Positions 35,243-45,515 are shown, counted from the stretch's first letter. The stretch: 64,000 bases of DNA from Thermodesulfovibrio aggregans (GCF_001514535.1 NZ_BCNO01000003.1:123344-187343); one strand, 5' to 3'. Numbers and translations are program-made. The notes: generated by a model not told the origin, from the letters alone.

Positions 35243-35340
35243 TGGCGGGAGTGTGTGGGAATCGAACCCACCTTGCCCGCTCCTCACAGGCAACACTGGA
35301 TTTGAAGTCCAGGGGGGACACCAGAGCCCCATACACTCCC
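35243..35340 (-). tRNA. selC: tRNA-Sec (anticodon TCA)
   Basis: A 98-nt tRNA including encoded CCA. The acceptor stem is 8 bp (GGGAGTGT with ACACTCCC), the anticodon arm is CTGGA/TCCAG with loop CTTCAAA giving anticodon TCA at 35305-35303, the extra arm is long (TTGCCTG with CGGGCAA) and the T arm is GTGGG/CCCAC with TTCGATT. The 8+5 acceptor/T geometry and UCA anticodon identify selenocysteine tRNA, which reads UGA. The discriminator is G. The organism should therefore make selenoproteins; selA, selB and selD are not in the window. Confidence 0.95.
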
Positions 35341-35352
35341 AATGAACATGTT

Positions 35353-35961
35353 TTAAAATAAAAATTTATCTCGTAAATATTTAAGTATATCATCATATAC
35401 GGAGGGAACAACAAGAAAAATTTCAATATCTTTTGCTAAAGAAAGTTTAATTCTGTCTTGATCTCTTAAAATTAAAACTGCTGACTCTCCCTCCTTTAGG
35501 GTATCTGAAATTTTATTGCTTATTTCCATTATTCTTCTCTCTGTAGCTTTACTGAAATAATCAAAAACTCTCTGCATTACAGAACTTGTTTTAACAACTC
35601 TTAAACAATTTCCCCAATCAATAAATTCCCCAAAAACTGCAGGATCTTCAATCCCTATAACAATTGCTCCTTCAGATACTTTTTTCTCTATGAAAGGATA
35701 TAAGTAAGGATTGGTCTCTCTTATTACATTAACTGCTTCTTCGCCTTCAATAAATATTGTTTCAACAAATATTTTAGTAACAAAACCTAACTTTTCAAGT
35801 TTTTCTACATGAACAATCGCCTCTTCCCAATATTTCTCAACCAACTCTTTCAGTTTTTCATCTTCTTCATCGGCAACAAAAATATTGGGAATACAAAAAA
35901 GTCTCCTTTTGCCTTTGAATTCTTCTACGCTAAGTCGCTGTATTTTACCTAATTCAGCCAT
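35353..35961 (-). CDS. Conserved-looking soluble protein of unknown function
   Basis: A 202-residue, cytosolic-looking alpha/beta protein that I cannot assign. It opens with RLSVEEFKGKRRLFCIPNIF, has an acidic helix about residues 30-60 and a segment GAIVIGIEDPAVFGEFIDWG, and ends with VPSVYDDILKYLRDKFLF. There are two cysteines. It starts two bases after the trpD stop, so it is translated with the trp genes, and it directly precedes tRNA-Sec. No membrane, metal or nucleotide motif is evident. Confidence 0.6.
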   Translation of the reverse strand: MAELGKIQRLSVEEFKGKRRLFCIPNIFVADEEDEKLKELVEKYWEEAIVHVEKLEKLGFVTKIFVETIFIEGEEAVNVIRETNPYLYPFIEKKVSEGAIVIGIEDPAVFGEFIDWGNCLRVVKTSSVMQRVFDYFSKATERRIMEISNKISDTLKEGESAVLILRDQDRIKLSLAKDIEIFLVVPSVYDDILKYLRDKFLF

Positions 35962-35963
35962 GA

Positions 35964-36974
35964 TTAATTTAAATTTGAAAAGGCTTTAAACTCTTCAAAT
36001 TTCCTGTAAGCCCTGCCACTGTAAATAGATTCCTTTGCTATCTCAATTCCTTCCTTAAAATCTCTAGCAATTCCTGCAACCTGAAGTGCTCCAGAAGCAT
36101 TCATTAAAACCATATCCAAACAGGGAGTTTTCTCCCCTTTAAGAACACTCAAAAATATTTCTGCACTATTTTTTCTGTCAACACTCTTAATATCTTTCAA
36201 TAATGCTCTTTTAATCCCCAGATCTTCTGGACAAATAAAGGTTGAGCTGACCTCACTATCTTTTGCTCTTACAATATGTGTTTTTTCAGTAACTGTAATC
36301 TCATCAAGTCCGTCTTCACTATGGACAACCATTATATCCTCTGAACCAAGTTTCATCAAAACTTTAGCAATTGTATCCATATATTGTTTTGAAAAAACAC
36401 CTAAAAGCTGACGTTTAACCTGAGCAGGATTAAGCATCGGACCAAGAATATTAAACATTGTTCTTATTTTTAGCTCTTTTCTGACAGGAGCTACCCTCTT
36501 CATGGCAGGATGATAAAGGGGTGCAAAAAGAACTGTAACTCCGCATTCAAAAAGAGCTTTCTCAGCCCTCTCAGGCGTCATATTAACATTTATTCCAAGC
36601 TCTTCCAAAACATCAATGCATCCACATTGACTTGAAGCAGAGCGATTTCCATGTTTTGCCACAGGAACTCCTGCTGCAGCAACAACAAAAGTTGTGGCAG
36701 TTGATACATTAAATGTTCCAGAGTGATCTCCACCTGTTCCTACTATATCAATGGCATTCTCAGGAGCTCTTATCTTTATTGCATACTCTCTAAAAAGCCT
36801 TACTGATTCAAGAATCTCCTCTTCTGTCTCCCCTTTCATGGAAAGTCCCATAAGAAAAGCTGCAATCTGAGCCTCTGATGCTCTGCCTTCAATAATATCA
36901 ATAAAACTCTTCCTCAGAAGTTCTGCTGATAAATCTTCTTTTTTACTCAGTTTAATTATTGCTTCAGTTATCAT
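35964..36974 (-). CDS. trpD: Anthranilate phosphoribosyltransferase
   Basis: Second step of tryptophan synthesis, attaching phosphoribose to anthranilate. Signatures include [19 protein letters not shown] for PRPP binding, [12 protein letters not shown], and LGPMLNPA; the N-terminal helical domain has [20 protein letters not shown]. Length of 336 residues is normal. It overlaps trpG by four bases, and the unknown 202-residue gene follows. Other trp genes (trpC, F, B, A) are not seen in the window. Confidence 0.95.
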   Translation of the reverse strand: MITEAIIKLSKKEDLSAELLRKSFIDIIEGRASEAQIAAFLMGLSMKGETEEEILESVRLFREYAIKIRAPENAIDIVGTGGDHSGTFNVSTATTFVVAAAGVPVAKHGNRSASSQCGCIDVLEELGINVNMTPERAEKALFECGVTVLFAPLYHPAMKRVAPVRKELKIRTMFNILGPMLNPAQVKRQLLGVFSKQYMDTIAKVLMKLGSEDIMVVHSEDGLDEITVTEKTHIVRAKDSEVSSTFICPEDLGIKRALLKDIKSVDRKNSAEIFLSVLKGEKTPCLDMVLMNASGALQVAGIARDFKEGIEIAKESIYSGRAYRKFEEFKAFSNLN

Positions 36975-37534
36975 AGTTTTAAAAAATTTTTCAGTAAATC
37001 CTTCCCAACTTTTGTTAATATGCTTTCAGGATGAAACTGAACACCTTCGATTATGTATTCTTTATGTCTTATACCCATAATTATACCATTTGAAGTCCAT
37101 GCTGTGACAGTCAGACAATCGGGTAAACTTTCTTTATCAATAATAAGAGAGTGATACCTTGTTGCCTCAAAAGGATTTGGAAGGTCTCTAAAAATTGTTT
37201 TACCATCATGGTAAATAAGAGACGTTTTACCATGCATTATCTCTGGACAGCGAACTATTTTTGCACCAAAAGCTGCACCAATTGCTTGATGACCGAGACA
37301 CACTCCAAGAATTGGTACTTTTCCTGCAAAATGCATTATCACATTACATGAAACTCCAGCTTCTTTTGGAGTGCATGGACCTGGCGAAATTATTATCCTT
37401 TCAGGATTGAGCTTCTCAATCTCTTCTATAGTAATCTGATCATTTCTGTAAACAACAATATCTGGATTAATCTCTCCAATGTATTGATAAAGATTGTAAG
37501 TGAATGAGTCATAGTTGTCAATTAAGAGAATCAT
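36971..37534 (-). CDS. trpG: Anthranilate/aminodeoxychorismate synthase glutamine amidotransferase
   Basis: Class I glutaminase that supplies ammonia to TrpE and possibly PabB. The catalytic triad is visible: Cys in [10 protein letters not shown], His and Glu in [10 protein letters not shown]. It starts [21 protein letters not shown], the family's typical beginning. Length of 187 residues is normal. It overlaps trpE and trpD by four bases each, so the three are translationally coupled. Confidence 0.95.
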   Translation of the reverse strand: MILLIDNYDSFTYNLYQYIGEINPDIVVYRNDQITIEEIEKLNPERIIISPGPCTPKEAGVSCNVIMHFAGKVPILGVCLGHQAIGAAFGAKIVRCPEIMHGKTSLIYHDGKTIFRDLPNPFEATRYHSLIIDKESLPDCLTVTAWTSNGIIMGIRHKEYIIEGVQFHPESILTKVGKDLLKNFLKL

Positions 37535-39021
37535 TTCTGCTCCTTTGACTCTAAAAAGCTCACTGCTTTTAGCATGGCAGTTGCCTTATTGACTGTTTCA
37601 AGATACTCTCTTTCAGGAACTGAGTCTGCCACTACTCCCGCTCCTGCCTGAACATATACTTTTTTATCCTTTATAACAAGCATCCTTATACCAATGCACA
37701 TATCCATATTCCCACTAAAACCGAAATACCCTATTGCTCCTGCATATGGACCTCTACGGGTTGGTTCAAGTTCTTCAATAATCTGCATTGCCCTTACTTT
37801 TGGAGCTCCGGTAACTGTTCCAGCAGGAAAACAGGACATAAATACATCAAAAATATCAAGCCCTCGCCTGAGTCTACCTTCAACATTACTTACAATATGC
37901 ATTACATGACTGTATCTTTCAATTGTCATAAGCTCTGTAACATTGACTGAACCTATTTCTGCCACTCTACCCACATCGTTTCTCCCAAGATCAACAAGCA
38001 TAATGTGTTCAGCTATTTCTTTCTCATCGCTAAGTAAATCTCTCTCAAGTGCGATATCTTCCTCTTCAGTTTTTCCCCTTGGACGGGTTCCAGCAATTGG
38101 TCTTAGGGTAATTTTTTCATCTTCAACTCTTACAAGAATTTCAGGAGATGAGCCAACAATATGCCCTTCACCTATATCAATATAAAACATATATGGTGAG
38201 GGATTTATTATTCTTAGTGCTCTATAAATATCAAATGGATGGACATCTGAAGTTGTTTCAAATCTCTGAGAAATAACCACCTGAACAATATCACCGGAAA
38301 AAACATAATCTCTTGCTTTTTTTACAGCATTGATAAAATCTTCTTTTTTAAAATTTGAGACAAACCCATGTAATGGTTCTTTATCGCTGTTTTTTGTAAC
38401 ATATAAATAGGATCTGAATCTTTCATCCTTGTGGTTTTTCAGTTCTTTAATTATTGTCTCTATCTTATCCTGAGCTTTTTCATAAATCTCTTTAGCATTC
38501 CCTGAGTTTAGAAAAGCATTGTAAACAATCTTTATTGACTGTTTGAGATTGTCAAATATTAAAACTGTTTCTGGAATCATGAGAAATATATCAGGCATGT
38601 CAATGGATGGCTTTTCAAGATCAGGAACCTTTTCAAAAAGTTTTACAGTATCGTAAGATATGTAGCCAACCATGCCTCCGAAAAATCTTGGAAGCCCGGG
38701 CTCTAAATAGGCTTTGAATTTTTTGAAAAAATTCTTTAGAAAATCAAATGGATTTGCATTATCAAAACTGTTTTGCTCCAAACCATTTAAAACTATATTT
38801 CTACCTTTTGATTTTATTATAAAAGCAGGATCAAATCCAATAAAAGAATACCTTCCCCATTTTTCACCACCGACAACGCTTTCAAGAAGAAAAGAGGGCT
38901 TTTTATTAAGCTTTAAAAAAGCACCAACAGGAGTATCAAGATCAGCAATTATCTCCCTGTAAAGTGGAATAACATTGTATTTCTCGGATAAAGATAGAAA
39001 GTCCTTTTCACTTAGATTCAT
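37531..39021 (-). CDS. trpE: Anthranilate synthase component I
   Basis: Makes anthranilate from chorismate with ammonia from TrpG. Conserved segments are [66 protein letters not shown] and [15 protein letters not shown]. An N-terminal LLES motif is present, the usual tryptophan-feedback site. Length of 496 residues is normal. It follows nrdD by 46 bp, so it may be read from the metE-nrdD transcript or its own promoter. No leader peptide rich in Trp is seen. Confidence 0.95.
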   Translation of the reverse strand: MNLSEKDFLSLSEKYNVIPLYREIIADLDTPVGAFLKLNKKPSFLLESVVGGEKWGRYSFIGFDPAFIIKSKGRNIVLNGLEQNSFDNANPFDFLKNFFKKFKAYLEPGLPRFFGGMVGYISYDTVKLFEKVPDLEKPSIDMPDIFLMIPETVLIFDNLKQSIKIVYNAFLNSGNAKEIYEKAQDKIETIIKELKNHKDERFRSYLYVTKNSDKEPLHGFVSNFKKEDFINAVKKARDYVFSGDIVQVVISQRFETTSDVHPFDIYRALRIINPSPYMFYIDIGEGHIVGSSPEILVRVEDEKITLRPIAGTRPRGKTEEEDIALERDLLSDEKEIAEHIMLVDLGRNDVGRVAEIGSVNVTELMTIERYSHVMHIVSNVEGRLRRGLDIFDVFMSCFPAGTVTGAPKVRAMQIIEELEPTRRGPYAGAIGYFGFSGNMDMCIGIRMLVIKDKKVYVQAGAGVVADSVPEREYLETVNKATAMLKAVSFLESKEQK

Positions 39022-39067
39022 AGAATAGTTTAAATAATCAGTTTTAAAAAAGGCAAACCAAAGCTTT

Positions 39068-42000
39068 TTAATTCTTCATCTGTAAGTATTTTCTATCTTT
39101 GAATTCCTCTTTTTTACCTTCATTCCAGTTATCAACAGGTCTAAGATAACCGACCACACGAGAATAAACTTCTGTTGTTCTTCCACATTTTGGACAACTC
39201 TGATGTTCTCCTTCTATGTATCCACATTCAGGGCAGATGCTGAATGTCGGAGTAATGCTTATGTAAGGGAGTCTATATTTTTCAAAAACTGCCTTTATAA
39301 AGTTTTTCAGCCTCTCAGGCTCTGGCTGTTCTCCTAAAAATAGATGAATAACTGTTCCACCAGTATATTTACTTTGAAGTTCATCCTGATGATCAAGAAT
39401 ATAAGTTATTGACTCTGTAAAGTTTACGGGTAACCATGTTGAGTTTGTGTAATAGGGATTTTCCCTGCCCTGTGTAATTATATCAGGATACTTCTGTTTA
39501 TCAATCTTTGCAAGTCTATAACTTGTCCCTTCTGCAGGTGTTGCCTCAAGATTGTATAAATTGCCTGTCTCTTTTTGATATTCCATAAGTTTTTCACGCA
39601 TGAAATCCATTACCTTCAATGCAAATGCTTTTCCTTCCTCTGTCCATATTCCTTTTGAACTTAACCATCTTGCGTTCGCAATTGCTTCATTCATTCCAAT
39701 TATACCTATTGTTGAAAAGTGATTGCACCAGTATGCCCCTGTTCTTTCCTTTACAGAGCTGAGATAATGCTTTGAATACGGATACAGTCCTGCATCTGTA
39801 AATCTTTCAAGAACCTTGCGTTTAATCTCAAGGGAAGTTTTTGCAATATCCATAAGTCTTGTAAGATATGTAAAGAATTCTTCCTCTGATTTGCTTAAAT
39901 ATCCAATTCTTGGCAGGTTCAATGTAACAACGCCAATGCTATTACCGCACCAAGTTGATTTTCCTTTTCTTCTGACCATTATTATATGATTATGAACTTC
40001 TACACAATATACTTTTCCTTTATAATATTCTTTTCTTATATTATGCTTTCTGAATCTATAATCCTTAGACTTTTGTATACTTATTTCCCAGACCCCATTT
40101 GAATGAATTTGTCTTCCTTTTATTTTTGATGTTTTTTTAATCTTCTTAATAGTTGAAATATATCCTAATTTAAGCACTATTTCCTGAAAATCTTCAGCTA
40201 ATTTATCAGATGCTGTCCAGTATATTATTTGTCCAGTTGATTTTCTTATATATCCATCTCCTTTGATCATCCAATCAAAAAGTAATTTTAGTTGTCTTTT
40301 ACTTAAGTTTTTGATTTCTTTTGGGATGTATTTGGTATATTTGTCACCAAATTGGCGTAAATAACTCCAAAGTTGTTTATTACAAATTACAAAATTTGAG
40401 CCCTCTTCATAATAGTTAAATGGCAAAGAAGTTAATAGTTCTTTAATTTCTTTTCTTATTTTTTTATTTTTTTGAGTTATAGTTACTCTATATCCATGGG
40501 AAGGAGCAATATTTTCATTATCTGTTGAACCTTCTGCTAACCATATTCCAAAAAATTTTAACCAATCATCCATTTTTATTTTTAAATGCTGAGTTTCATA
40601 TCTTAATCTTACTCTTTTTCTATTACCATAATTTTCCCTAGTGCATATGTTATGAATAGTTACTGAGTTACAATCAAATTCATTGGCTATTTGATAAATT
40701 GTTTTCCCTTCTTTTTTTAAATTTCTGATTTCTTCAATTTCAAAGTCAGAAAATTTTGTTTCTGGACCTGTACCAGACATTATGGGGACTGAAGGCAAAA
40801 TAAAATATTCTTTTTCTTCTTCCTCCCATATACTTTGTTTAGGAATTCTGTCTCTGTTAGGATCAAAATCTTTAGCTTCTACAAATTTATAAACCCATTT
40901 TTTCCCATCCCATCTTTTAACAAACATCCTGTGATTTGGTGTTACTAACAAATCAAAAGATTTATGGTGAAATCTTATCAATTCTCCATCCCAATCATAT
41001 TCAAAAATTCTAATTGGTTTATGTATTTCTATTTTTCCATCCATTGTACGAGTAAAGAGTTCATCATCTAGAGTTAATTCACTAAATTTTTTCCATCCAG
41101 ATAGAGTCAAAACCTCAGTTTCTTCATCATAGCAACCAGTTAAAGGGTTTGAACCAAAAAGTCCACCACCACGGTGTTTAAGCTCTCTTGTCTCAAGCCT
41201 GAGCCTGCAACACATACTTCTTGCATCCTCAGGTTTTAGGTCAGAGTTTACATAGTTTGCAAAATAGGGAATTCCGTATTTTGCCGTTGCCTGCATGATT
41301 AAGTCAACAACAGGGCTCTGCCAGTCAAAATCTTTTGTAATGTTTATTGTAGGAATGGGAAAAGTGAAAACCCTTCCCTTTGCATCTCCTTCTGTGAGAA
41401 CCTCAAAAAGTGCCCTGTTGAACATATCCATCTCTTTCTGAAATTCACCGTATGTAGCTTCCTGAGTTTTTCCTCCAATAATTACAGCCTGCGATGCAAG
41501 ATGTTCAGGCACCTTCAAGTCAAGGGTAATGTTACTGAAGGGAGTGTTTCCTGTTATAAAAACCTGTCCATTTCTTCTTGCAATAACTGTCTCGTTTTCA
41601 GTGTGAACACTCCAGATAACACCTGTATAGTCAATTTTTTCTATTTTGCTTATATGATCATTTTTCGTCTCAGTAAGGGTAATTATGTATTGAATTTTCC
41701 TGGAGATCCCTCCTGCTTTTCTCTCTTTAACATTAAAGTTATATCCTGCAAGAACTGCCATGGCAGTGATGAAATCAACAGAATTTTTATCGGTGACAGT
41801 GATTCTTTTTCTAAACTTTTCATGCCAGCCATCACCTTTAATGTAGGTTTCCAGAAAAAGTCTTGCCTGAGGCTTGCTTAGTCTGTAAAGATATTCAGGG
41901 AATTTTTTAATTTTTGCTCCCATAAGTGTGTGAACTTTTTTACTTGATGAAGGAGAAAGTCTGATATGGGCACATAAACCGAGAGATTTCTGCTCTTTCA

Positions 42001-43291
42001 CGGTGTATTCAAATCCGAGTTTTTCAAGAAGTTCTATAATCTCATTATAATTTTCAAAGTGACAGTAGGGAGACTGATAGATGCTAACTCTATGACTTCC
42101 ATTGTTCTCTATGCTTCCTTCAGACATAATCCATGCAAGAAGCTTTATTTCTTCATCTGAGATTGGATAATCGGGATTTTTATTTTCTCCTGTTACAGGT
42201 ATCACTACAGGAGAGTTTAATTTTAATATATCCTCAATGGGTTCAAGAGTGTTTTTTTTCGTATTGAAAATTTTTCTTACCACTCTGTGTCCTGGCGATA
42301 TGAGCTGTTGTTGACTTCTATTTTTCAGGCAATACATGTATCCAGAGTATTCAGCCCTGAAAACATAGGTAACAGGTTTTGTCTCAATTTCTGAAGTATC
42401 TAAATTAAAAGTGTAGATTAAATCTCCGATCTCTACTTCGTTGTACTTCTTCCAACCTTCGGGTGTTAAAATTTCCGTATCCTGAGAAAGACATTGAAAC
42501 CCCACCCTTGTAGGCACATTCAGGTTAAAAACCCACTCCTGCAAAGCCTGCTTTACCTGTTTATAATTAAGTTCATCATATGCTATGAATGGTGCAAGAA
42601 GGGTGTCAACATTGCTAAATGCCTGCGCACCTGCTGCCTCTCCCTGAAGTGTGAAAAGAAAGTTTACAATCTGTCCAAGTGCGCTTCTAAAATGTTTTGC
42701 AGGCTTTGATTCCACTTTTCCTGCCACTCCACCAAATCCACGAATTAACAAATCCATTAAATCCCAGCCCACACAATAGGGAGCAAGCACATTCAGATCG
42801 TGGATATGCAGACTCCCATCTATATGAGCTTTTCTTACCTCTGGTGGATAAATCTTATGAAGCCAGTAGCTTTTACTTATCTCACTTGATATGTAGTTGT
42901 TTAATCCCTGAAGGCTGAAGCTCATGTTGGAGTTTTCTCTTACCCGCCAGTCAACTTTGCTTAGGTAGTTGTCAATCAGCTCAAGCCCGCCCTGACGGGC
43001 AATCTCACGCATACGAGCGTGCTGATCACGATAAATAATGTAGGCTTTTGCGGTTTTACGATAGGGACTGCTTAAGAGTATCTCCTCAACAATGTCCTGA
43101 ATCTCTTCCACATGGGGGTCACGGTCACGAATCAATTCCTCAGCAAGAAGTAAAACCTTAATTGTAAGCCTCTTTGCAGTTTCATAGTCAAACTCTCCTG
43201 TTGCCTTACCTGCCTTTGATATGGCTATGGTGATTTTTTCAGGGTCAAATGCAACCCGACGACCATCACGCTTTATTATGTTTTTAAACAT
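39068..43291 (-). CDS. nrdD: Anaerobic (class III) ribonucleoside-triphosphate reductase with two inteins
   Basis: Oxygen-sensitive glycyl-radical enzyme making dNTPs from NTPs. The 1407-residue precursor starts with an ATP-cone (IIKRDGRRVAFDPEKI). Two inteins interrupt it at residues 267-582 and 720-1117, leaving a 693-residue enzyme of normal size. The C-terminus has the zinc site CPECGY with CPKCGR and the glycyl-radical motif RVVGYLRPVDNWN (Gly 1381 of the precursor). ATG 43291 has an AAGGAGG site inside the metE end and overlaps that gene by eight bases. The activase NrdG was not found nearby. Confidence 0.96.
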   Translation of the reverse strand: MFKNIIKRDGRRVAFDPEKITIAISKAGKATGEFDYETAKRLTIKVLLLAEELIRDRDPHVEEIQDIVEEILLSSPYRKTAKAYIIYRDQHARMREIARQGGLELIDNYLSKVDWRVRENSNMSFSLQGLNNYISSEISKSYWLHKIYPPEVRKAHIDGSLHIHDLNVLAPYCVGWDLMDLLIRGFGGVAGKVESKPAKHFRSALGQIVNFLFTLQGEAAGAQAFSNVDTLLAPFIAYDELNYKQVKQALQEWVFNLNVPTRVGFQCLSQDTEILTPEGWKKYNEVEIGDLIYTFNLDTSEIETKPVTYVFRAEYSGYMYCLKNRSQQQLISPGHRVVRKIFNTKKNTLEPIEDILKLNSPVVIPVTGENKNPDYPISDEEIKLLAWIMSEGSIENNGSHRVSIYQSPYCHFENYNEIIELLEKLGFEYTVKEQKSLGLCAHIRLSPSSSKKVHTLMGAKIKKFPEYLYRLSKPQARLFLETYIKGDGWHEKFRKRITVTDKNSVDFITAMAVLAGYNFNVKERKAGGISRKIQYIITLTETKNDHISKIEKIDYTGVIWSVHTENETVIARRNGQVFITGNTPFSNITLDLKVPEHLASQAVIIGGKTQEATYGEFQKEMDMFNRALFEVLTEGDAKGRVFTFPIPTINITKDFDWQSPVVDLIMQATAKYGIPYFANYVNSDLKPEDARSMCCRLRLETRELKHRGGGLFGSNPLTGCYDEETEVLTLSGWKKFSELTLDDELFTRTMDGKIEIHKPIRIFEYDWDGELIRFHHKSFDLLVTPNHRMFVKRWDGKKWVYKFVEAKDFDPNRDRIPKQSIWEEEEKEYFILPSVPIMSGTGPETKFSDFEIEEIRNLKKEGKTIYQIANEFDCNSVTIHNICTRENYGNRKRVRLRYETQHLKIKMDDWLKFFGIWLAEGSTDNENIAPSHGYRVTITQKNKKIRKEIKELLTSLPFNYYEEGSNFVICNKQLWSYLRQFGDKYTKYIPKEIKNLSKRQLKLLFDWMIKGDGYIRKSTGQIIYWTASDKLAEDFQEIVLKLGYISTIKKIKKTSKIKGRQIHSNGVWEISIQKSKDYRFRKHNIRKEYYKGKVYCVEVHNHIIMVRRKGKSTWCGNSIGVVTLNLPRIGYLSKSEEEFFTYLTRLMDIAKTSLEIKRKVLERFTDAGLYPYSKHYLSSVKERTGAYWCNHFSTIGIIGMNEAIANARWLSSKGIWTEEGKAFALKVMDFMREKLMEYQKETGNLYNLEATPAEGTSYRLAKIDKQKYPDIITQGRENPYYTNSTWLPVNFTESITYILDHQDELQSKYTGGTVIHLFLGEQPEPERLKNFIKAVFEKYRLPYISITPTFSICPECGYIEGEHQSCPKCGRTTEVYSRVVGYLRPVDNWNEGKKEEFKDRKYLQMKN
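39941..41134 (-). other. Intein 2 of NrdD (LAGLIDADG type, with HTH insert)
   Basis: A 398-residue in-frame intervening protein. It begins CYDEETEVLT after NPLTG, has block-B VTPNHRM, two LAGLIDADG-like motifs (FFGIWLAEGS near intein residue 198; LLFDWMIKGDG near 289) and ends KSTWCGN before the extein serine of SIGVVTL. A helix-turn-helix-like stretch (about 132-163, GKTIYQIANEFDCNSVTI) lies between the splicing and endonuclease parts. The residue before the terminal Asn is Gly rather than the usual His. Boundaries are set by the flanking NrdD sequence. Confidence 0.93.
41546..42493 (-). other. Intein 1 of NrdD (LAGLIDADG type)
   Basis: A 316-residue in-frame intein. It starts CLSQDTEILTPEGW after the extein RVGFQ, has block-B ISPGHRVV (His near 69), LAGLIDADG-like motifs LLAWIMSEGS (about 118) and LETYIKGDGW (about 215), and ends NGQVFITGN before the extein threonine of TPFSN. 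The penultimate residue is Gly rather than His. The first residue is Cys and the +1 residue Thr, so class 1 splicing is expected. Intact DOD motifs suggest possible homing activity. Confidence 0.93.
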
Positions 43292-45515
43292 CCTTTGCCT
43301 CCTTACGCATTATCTCTGCAACTTTAACCATGTTTTTAAGCGAGGAAATTGTTTCCTGCCATCCTCTTGTTTTAAGTCCGCAATCAGGGTTTATCCAGAA
43401 AAGTCTTTTGTCAATAAGCTTTATTGAGCGTTTTACTATCTCAAGCATTTCTTCCACTGTTGGCACTCTTGGAGAGTGAATATCATATACTCCAATTCCA
43501 ATGCCTCTGTCATATTTAAATTTTTCAAAGGCTTTGAGAATCTCTCCTTTGCTCCTTGATGCTTCAATTGATATCACATCAGCATCCATTGCATAGATTT
43601 TTTCAATTATATCATTAAACTCAGAGTAGCACATGTGGGTATGAATCTGAGTCTCAGGTTTTACAGCTCCTGTAACAATTTTAAAGCTTTTTATAGCCCA
43701 GTCAAAATACTCATCAACCTTTGCTTTTTTAAGTGGCATTCCCTCTCTCAGGGCAGGCTCATCAATCTGAATGATTTTTATACCCGCTCTCTCAAGCTCC
43801 ATTACTTCTTCCTTGAGAGCAAGAGCAATCTGATAGGCAACTTCTTTTTTTGAGATATCCTTTCTTGGATAGGACCACTGAAGAATTGTAACAGGTCCTG
43901 TAAGAATTCCTTTCACTGGCTTTTCAGTGAGAGACTGGGCATAAAGCGTTTCTTTAAAAATCAGAGGGTTTTCCCTCCATACATCGCCATAGATTATTGG
44001 TGGTCTTACACATCTTGAGCCATATGACTGAACCCATCCATTTTTTGTGACAGCAAACCCTTGAAGGCGCTCTGCAAAAAACTCAACCATATCAGTTCTT
44101 TCAAACTCTCCATGAACCAGGACATCAAGCCCTATCTGTTCCTGAATCTCTATTGCCTTTTTTATCTCCTGATTGATAAACTCTTCATACTGCTCAAGGG
44201 AAATTTTACCAGCCTTAAAGTCTGCTCTTACTTTCCTTAATTCAGCAGTCTGAGGAAAGCTTCCTATTGTGGTGGTTGGAAAAAGAGGAAGTCTGAGGAT
44301 TTCCATCTGTTTTTCATATCGTTCACTGAAGTCCTGTTTTCTATCAAGGGCATTTTCATCAATTTGAGAGATCTTTTTCCTGACCTCAGGATTGGTAAAT
44401 TTTATGGATAAATTCTGCTCTGGAGGCTCTTTCCCTTCATTTATTGCTGTTTTAAGCAGTGTAAGTTCTTCAAGCCTTTCATTGGCAAAGCTTAAAAGGC
44501 GCAGAATTTCCTCAGGTATGGATTCATTTTTCACAGTCACTGGAAGATGCATGAGAGGACAGGAGTTTGAAAGAATTATGTTTTTCGTAAACTTTGTGAG
44601 AGTTTCAATAAGTTTCAATGTTTCAGTAAAATCTGTCTTCCACGGATCTCTTCCTGAGACAACTCCTGCAATTAGGATTTTATCGTTGGGAAAACCGAAT
44701 TTTGAGATACTGTCAAGATTTTCTCTTCCATCAACAAAATCAAATCCAATACCATTAACTGGCAGTTCATAAACTATTTTTTCATAGTGTGACAGGCTTT
44801 CATAGTAAGTTTGAATGTAAACCTTTATTTTGCTGAGCCCGGCAGTGATTTTCCTGTAACAATCAATGATTGCCTGAACAGTATTATTCTCTAAATCAAG
44901 AACCATTGCAGGCTCATCAATCTGAACTTCTTCAACATCAGATTCTTCAAGCTCTTTAAGAAGCCTCATGTAAACAGAAGCTATCCTGTCAAGAAAATAT
45001 GCATAGTCCTTTACTTTGGCACAGTAAAGATAGGTAAAAGGACCTGTAAGCACAGGCTTTGTTTTAAGATTAAGGCTATTTTTAAGAAGTTCATACTCTT
45101 TCAATGGTTTATTCTCTTTGAGTTCAAACCCGGTTGTTTTTTCAATCTCAGGAACAATGTAATGATAGTTTGTGTTAAACCACTTTGTCATCTCTGAAGC
45201 AGGTGCATCTGCTGTACCTCTTGCTATTGCAAAGTATCTTTCCATTGGGTTTGAGATATTTTGAAATCTCTCCGGGATAACATTAAACATAATTGAGAGA
45301 TCAAGAATAAAATCATAAAGAGAGAATTCATTTGATGGAACAATGTCAATTCCATGCTGGACAATGGTTTTTGCATTGTTGATAATTAATTTCTCAGCTT
45401 CTTGGGCAAGCTCCTTTTGAGAGATTTTTCCACTCCAGTAGGATTCAAGGGCTTTTTTTAGCTGTCTCTGAGGACCAATTTTGGGATAGCCAAAGACAGT
45501 TGTTTTAACGGTCAT
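43284..45515 (-). CDS. metE: Cobalamin-independent methionine synthase
   Basis: Transfers a methyl group from methyltetrahydrofolate-triglutamate to homocysteine without B12. The 743-residue length and two-barrel layout are typical. The zinc ligands appear in HTHMCYSEF and WINPDCGLKTRGW, and LPLFPTTTIGSFPQTAELR marks the start of the catalytic barrel. It lies immediately downstream of a cobalamin riboswitch and overlaps nrdD by eight bases, forming a B12-sparing operon with another B12-independent enzyme. Confidence 0.96.
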   Translation of the reverse strand: MTVKTTVFGYPKIGPQRQLKKALESYWSGKISQKELAQEAEKLIINNAKTIVQHGIDIVPSNEFSLYDFILDLSIMFNVIPERFQNISNPMERYFAIARGTADAPASEMTKWFNTNYHYIVPEIEKTTGFELKENKPLKEYELLKNSLNLKTKPVLTGPFTYLYCAKVKDYAYFLDRIASVYMRLLKELEESDVEEVQIDEPAMVLDLENNTVQAIIDCYRKITAGLSKIKVYIQTYYESLSHYEKIVYELPVNGIGFDFVDGRENLDSISKFGFPNDKILIAGVVSGRDPWKTDFTETLKLIETLTKFTKNIILSNSCPLMHLPVTVKNESIPEEILRLLSFANERLEELTLLKTAINEGKEPPEQNLSIKFTNPEVRKKISQIDENALDRKQDFSERYEKQMEILRLPLFPTTTIGSFPQTAELRKVRADFKAGKISLEQYEEFINQEIKKAIEIQEQIGLDVLVHGEFERTDMVEFFAERLQGFAVTKNGWVQSYGSRCVRPPIIYGDVWRENPLIFKETLYAQSLTEKPVKGILTGPVTILQWSYPRKDISKKEVAYQIALALKEEVMELERAGIKIIQIDEPALREGMPLKKAKVDEYFDWAIKSFKIVTGAVKPETQIHTHMCYSEFNDIIEKIYAMDADVISIEASRSKGEILKAFEKFKYDRGIGIGVYDIHSPRVPTVEEMLEIVKRSIKLIDKRLFWINPDCGLKTRGWQETISSLKNMVKVAEIMRKEAKDV

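Noticed and set aside
35221-35271. Longer start for the Mth938-like gene
   Set aside because: The extension runs into the tRNA-Sec gene; ATG 35220 with a G-rich ribosome site fits the family.
39068-43291. nrdD seen as an unusually large or fused reductase
   Set aside because: The extra length is fully explained by two inteins with clear splice-site motifs; the remaining 693 residues are a normal NrdD.
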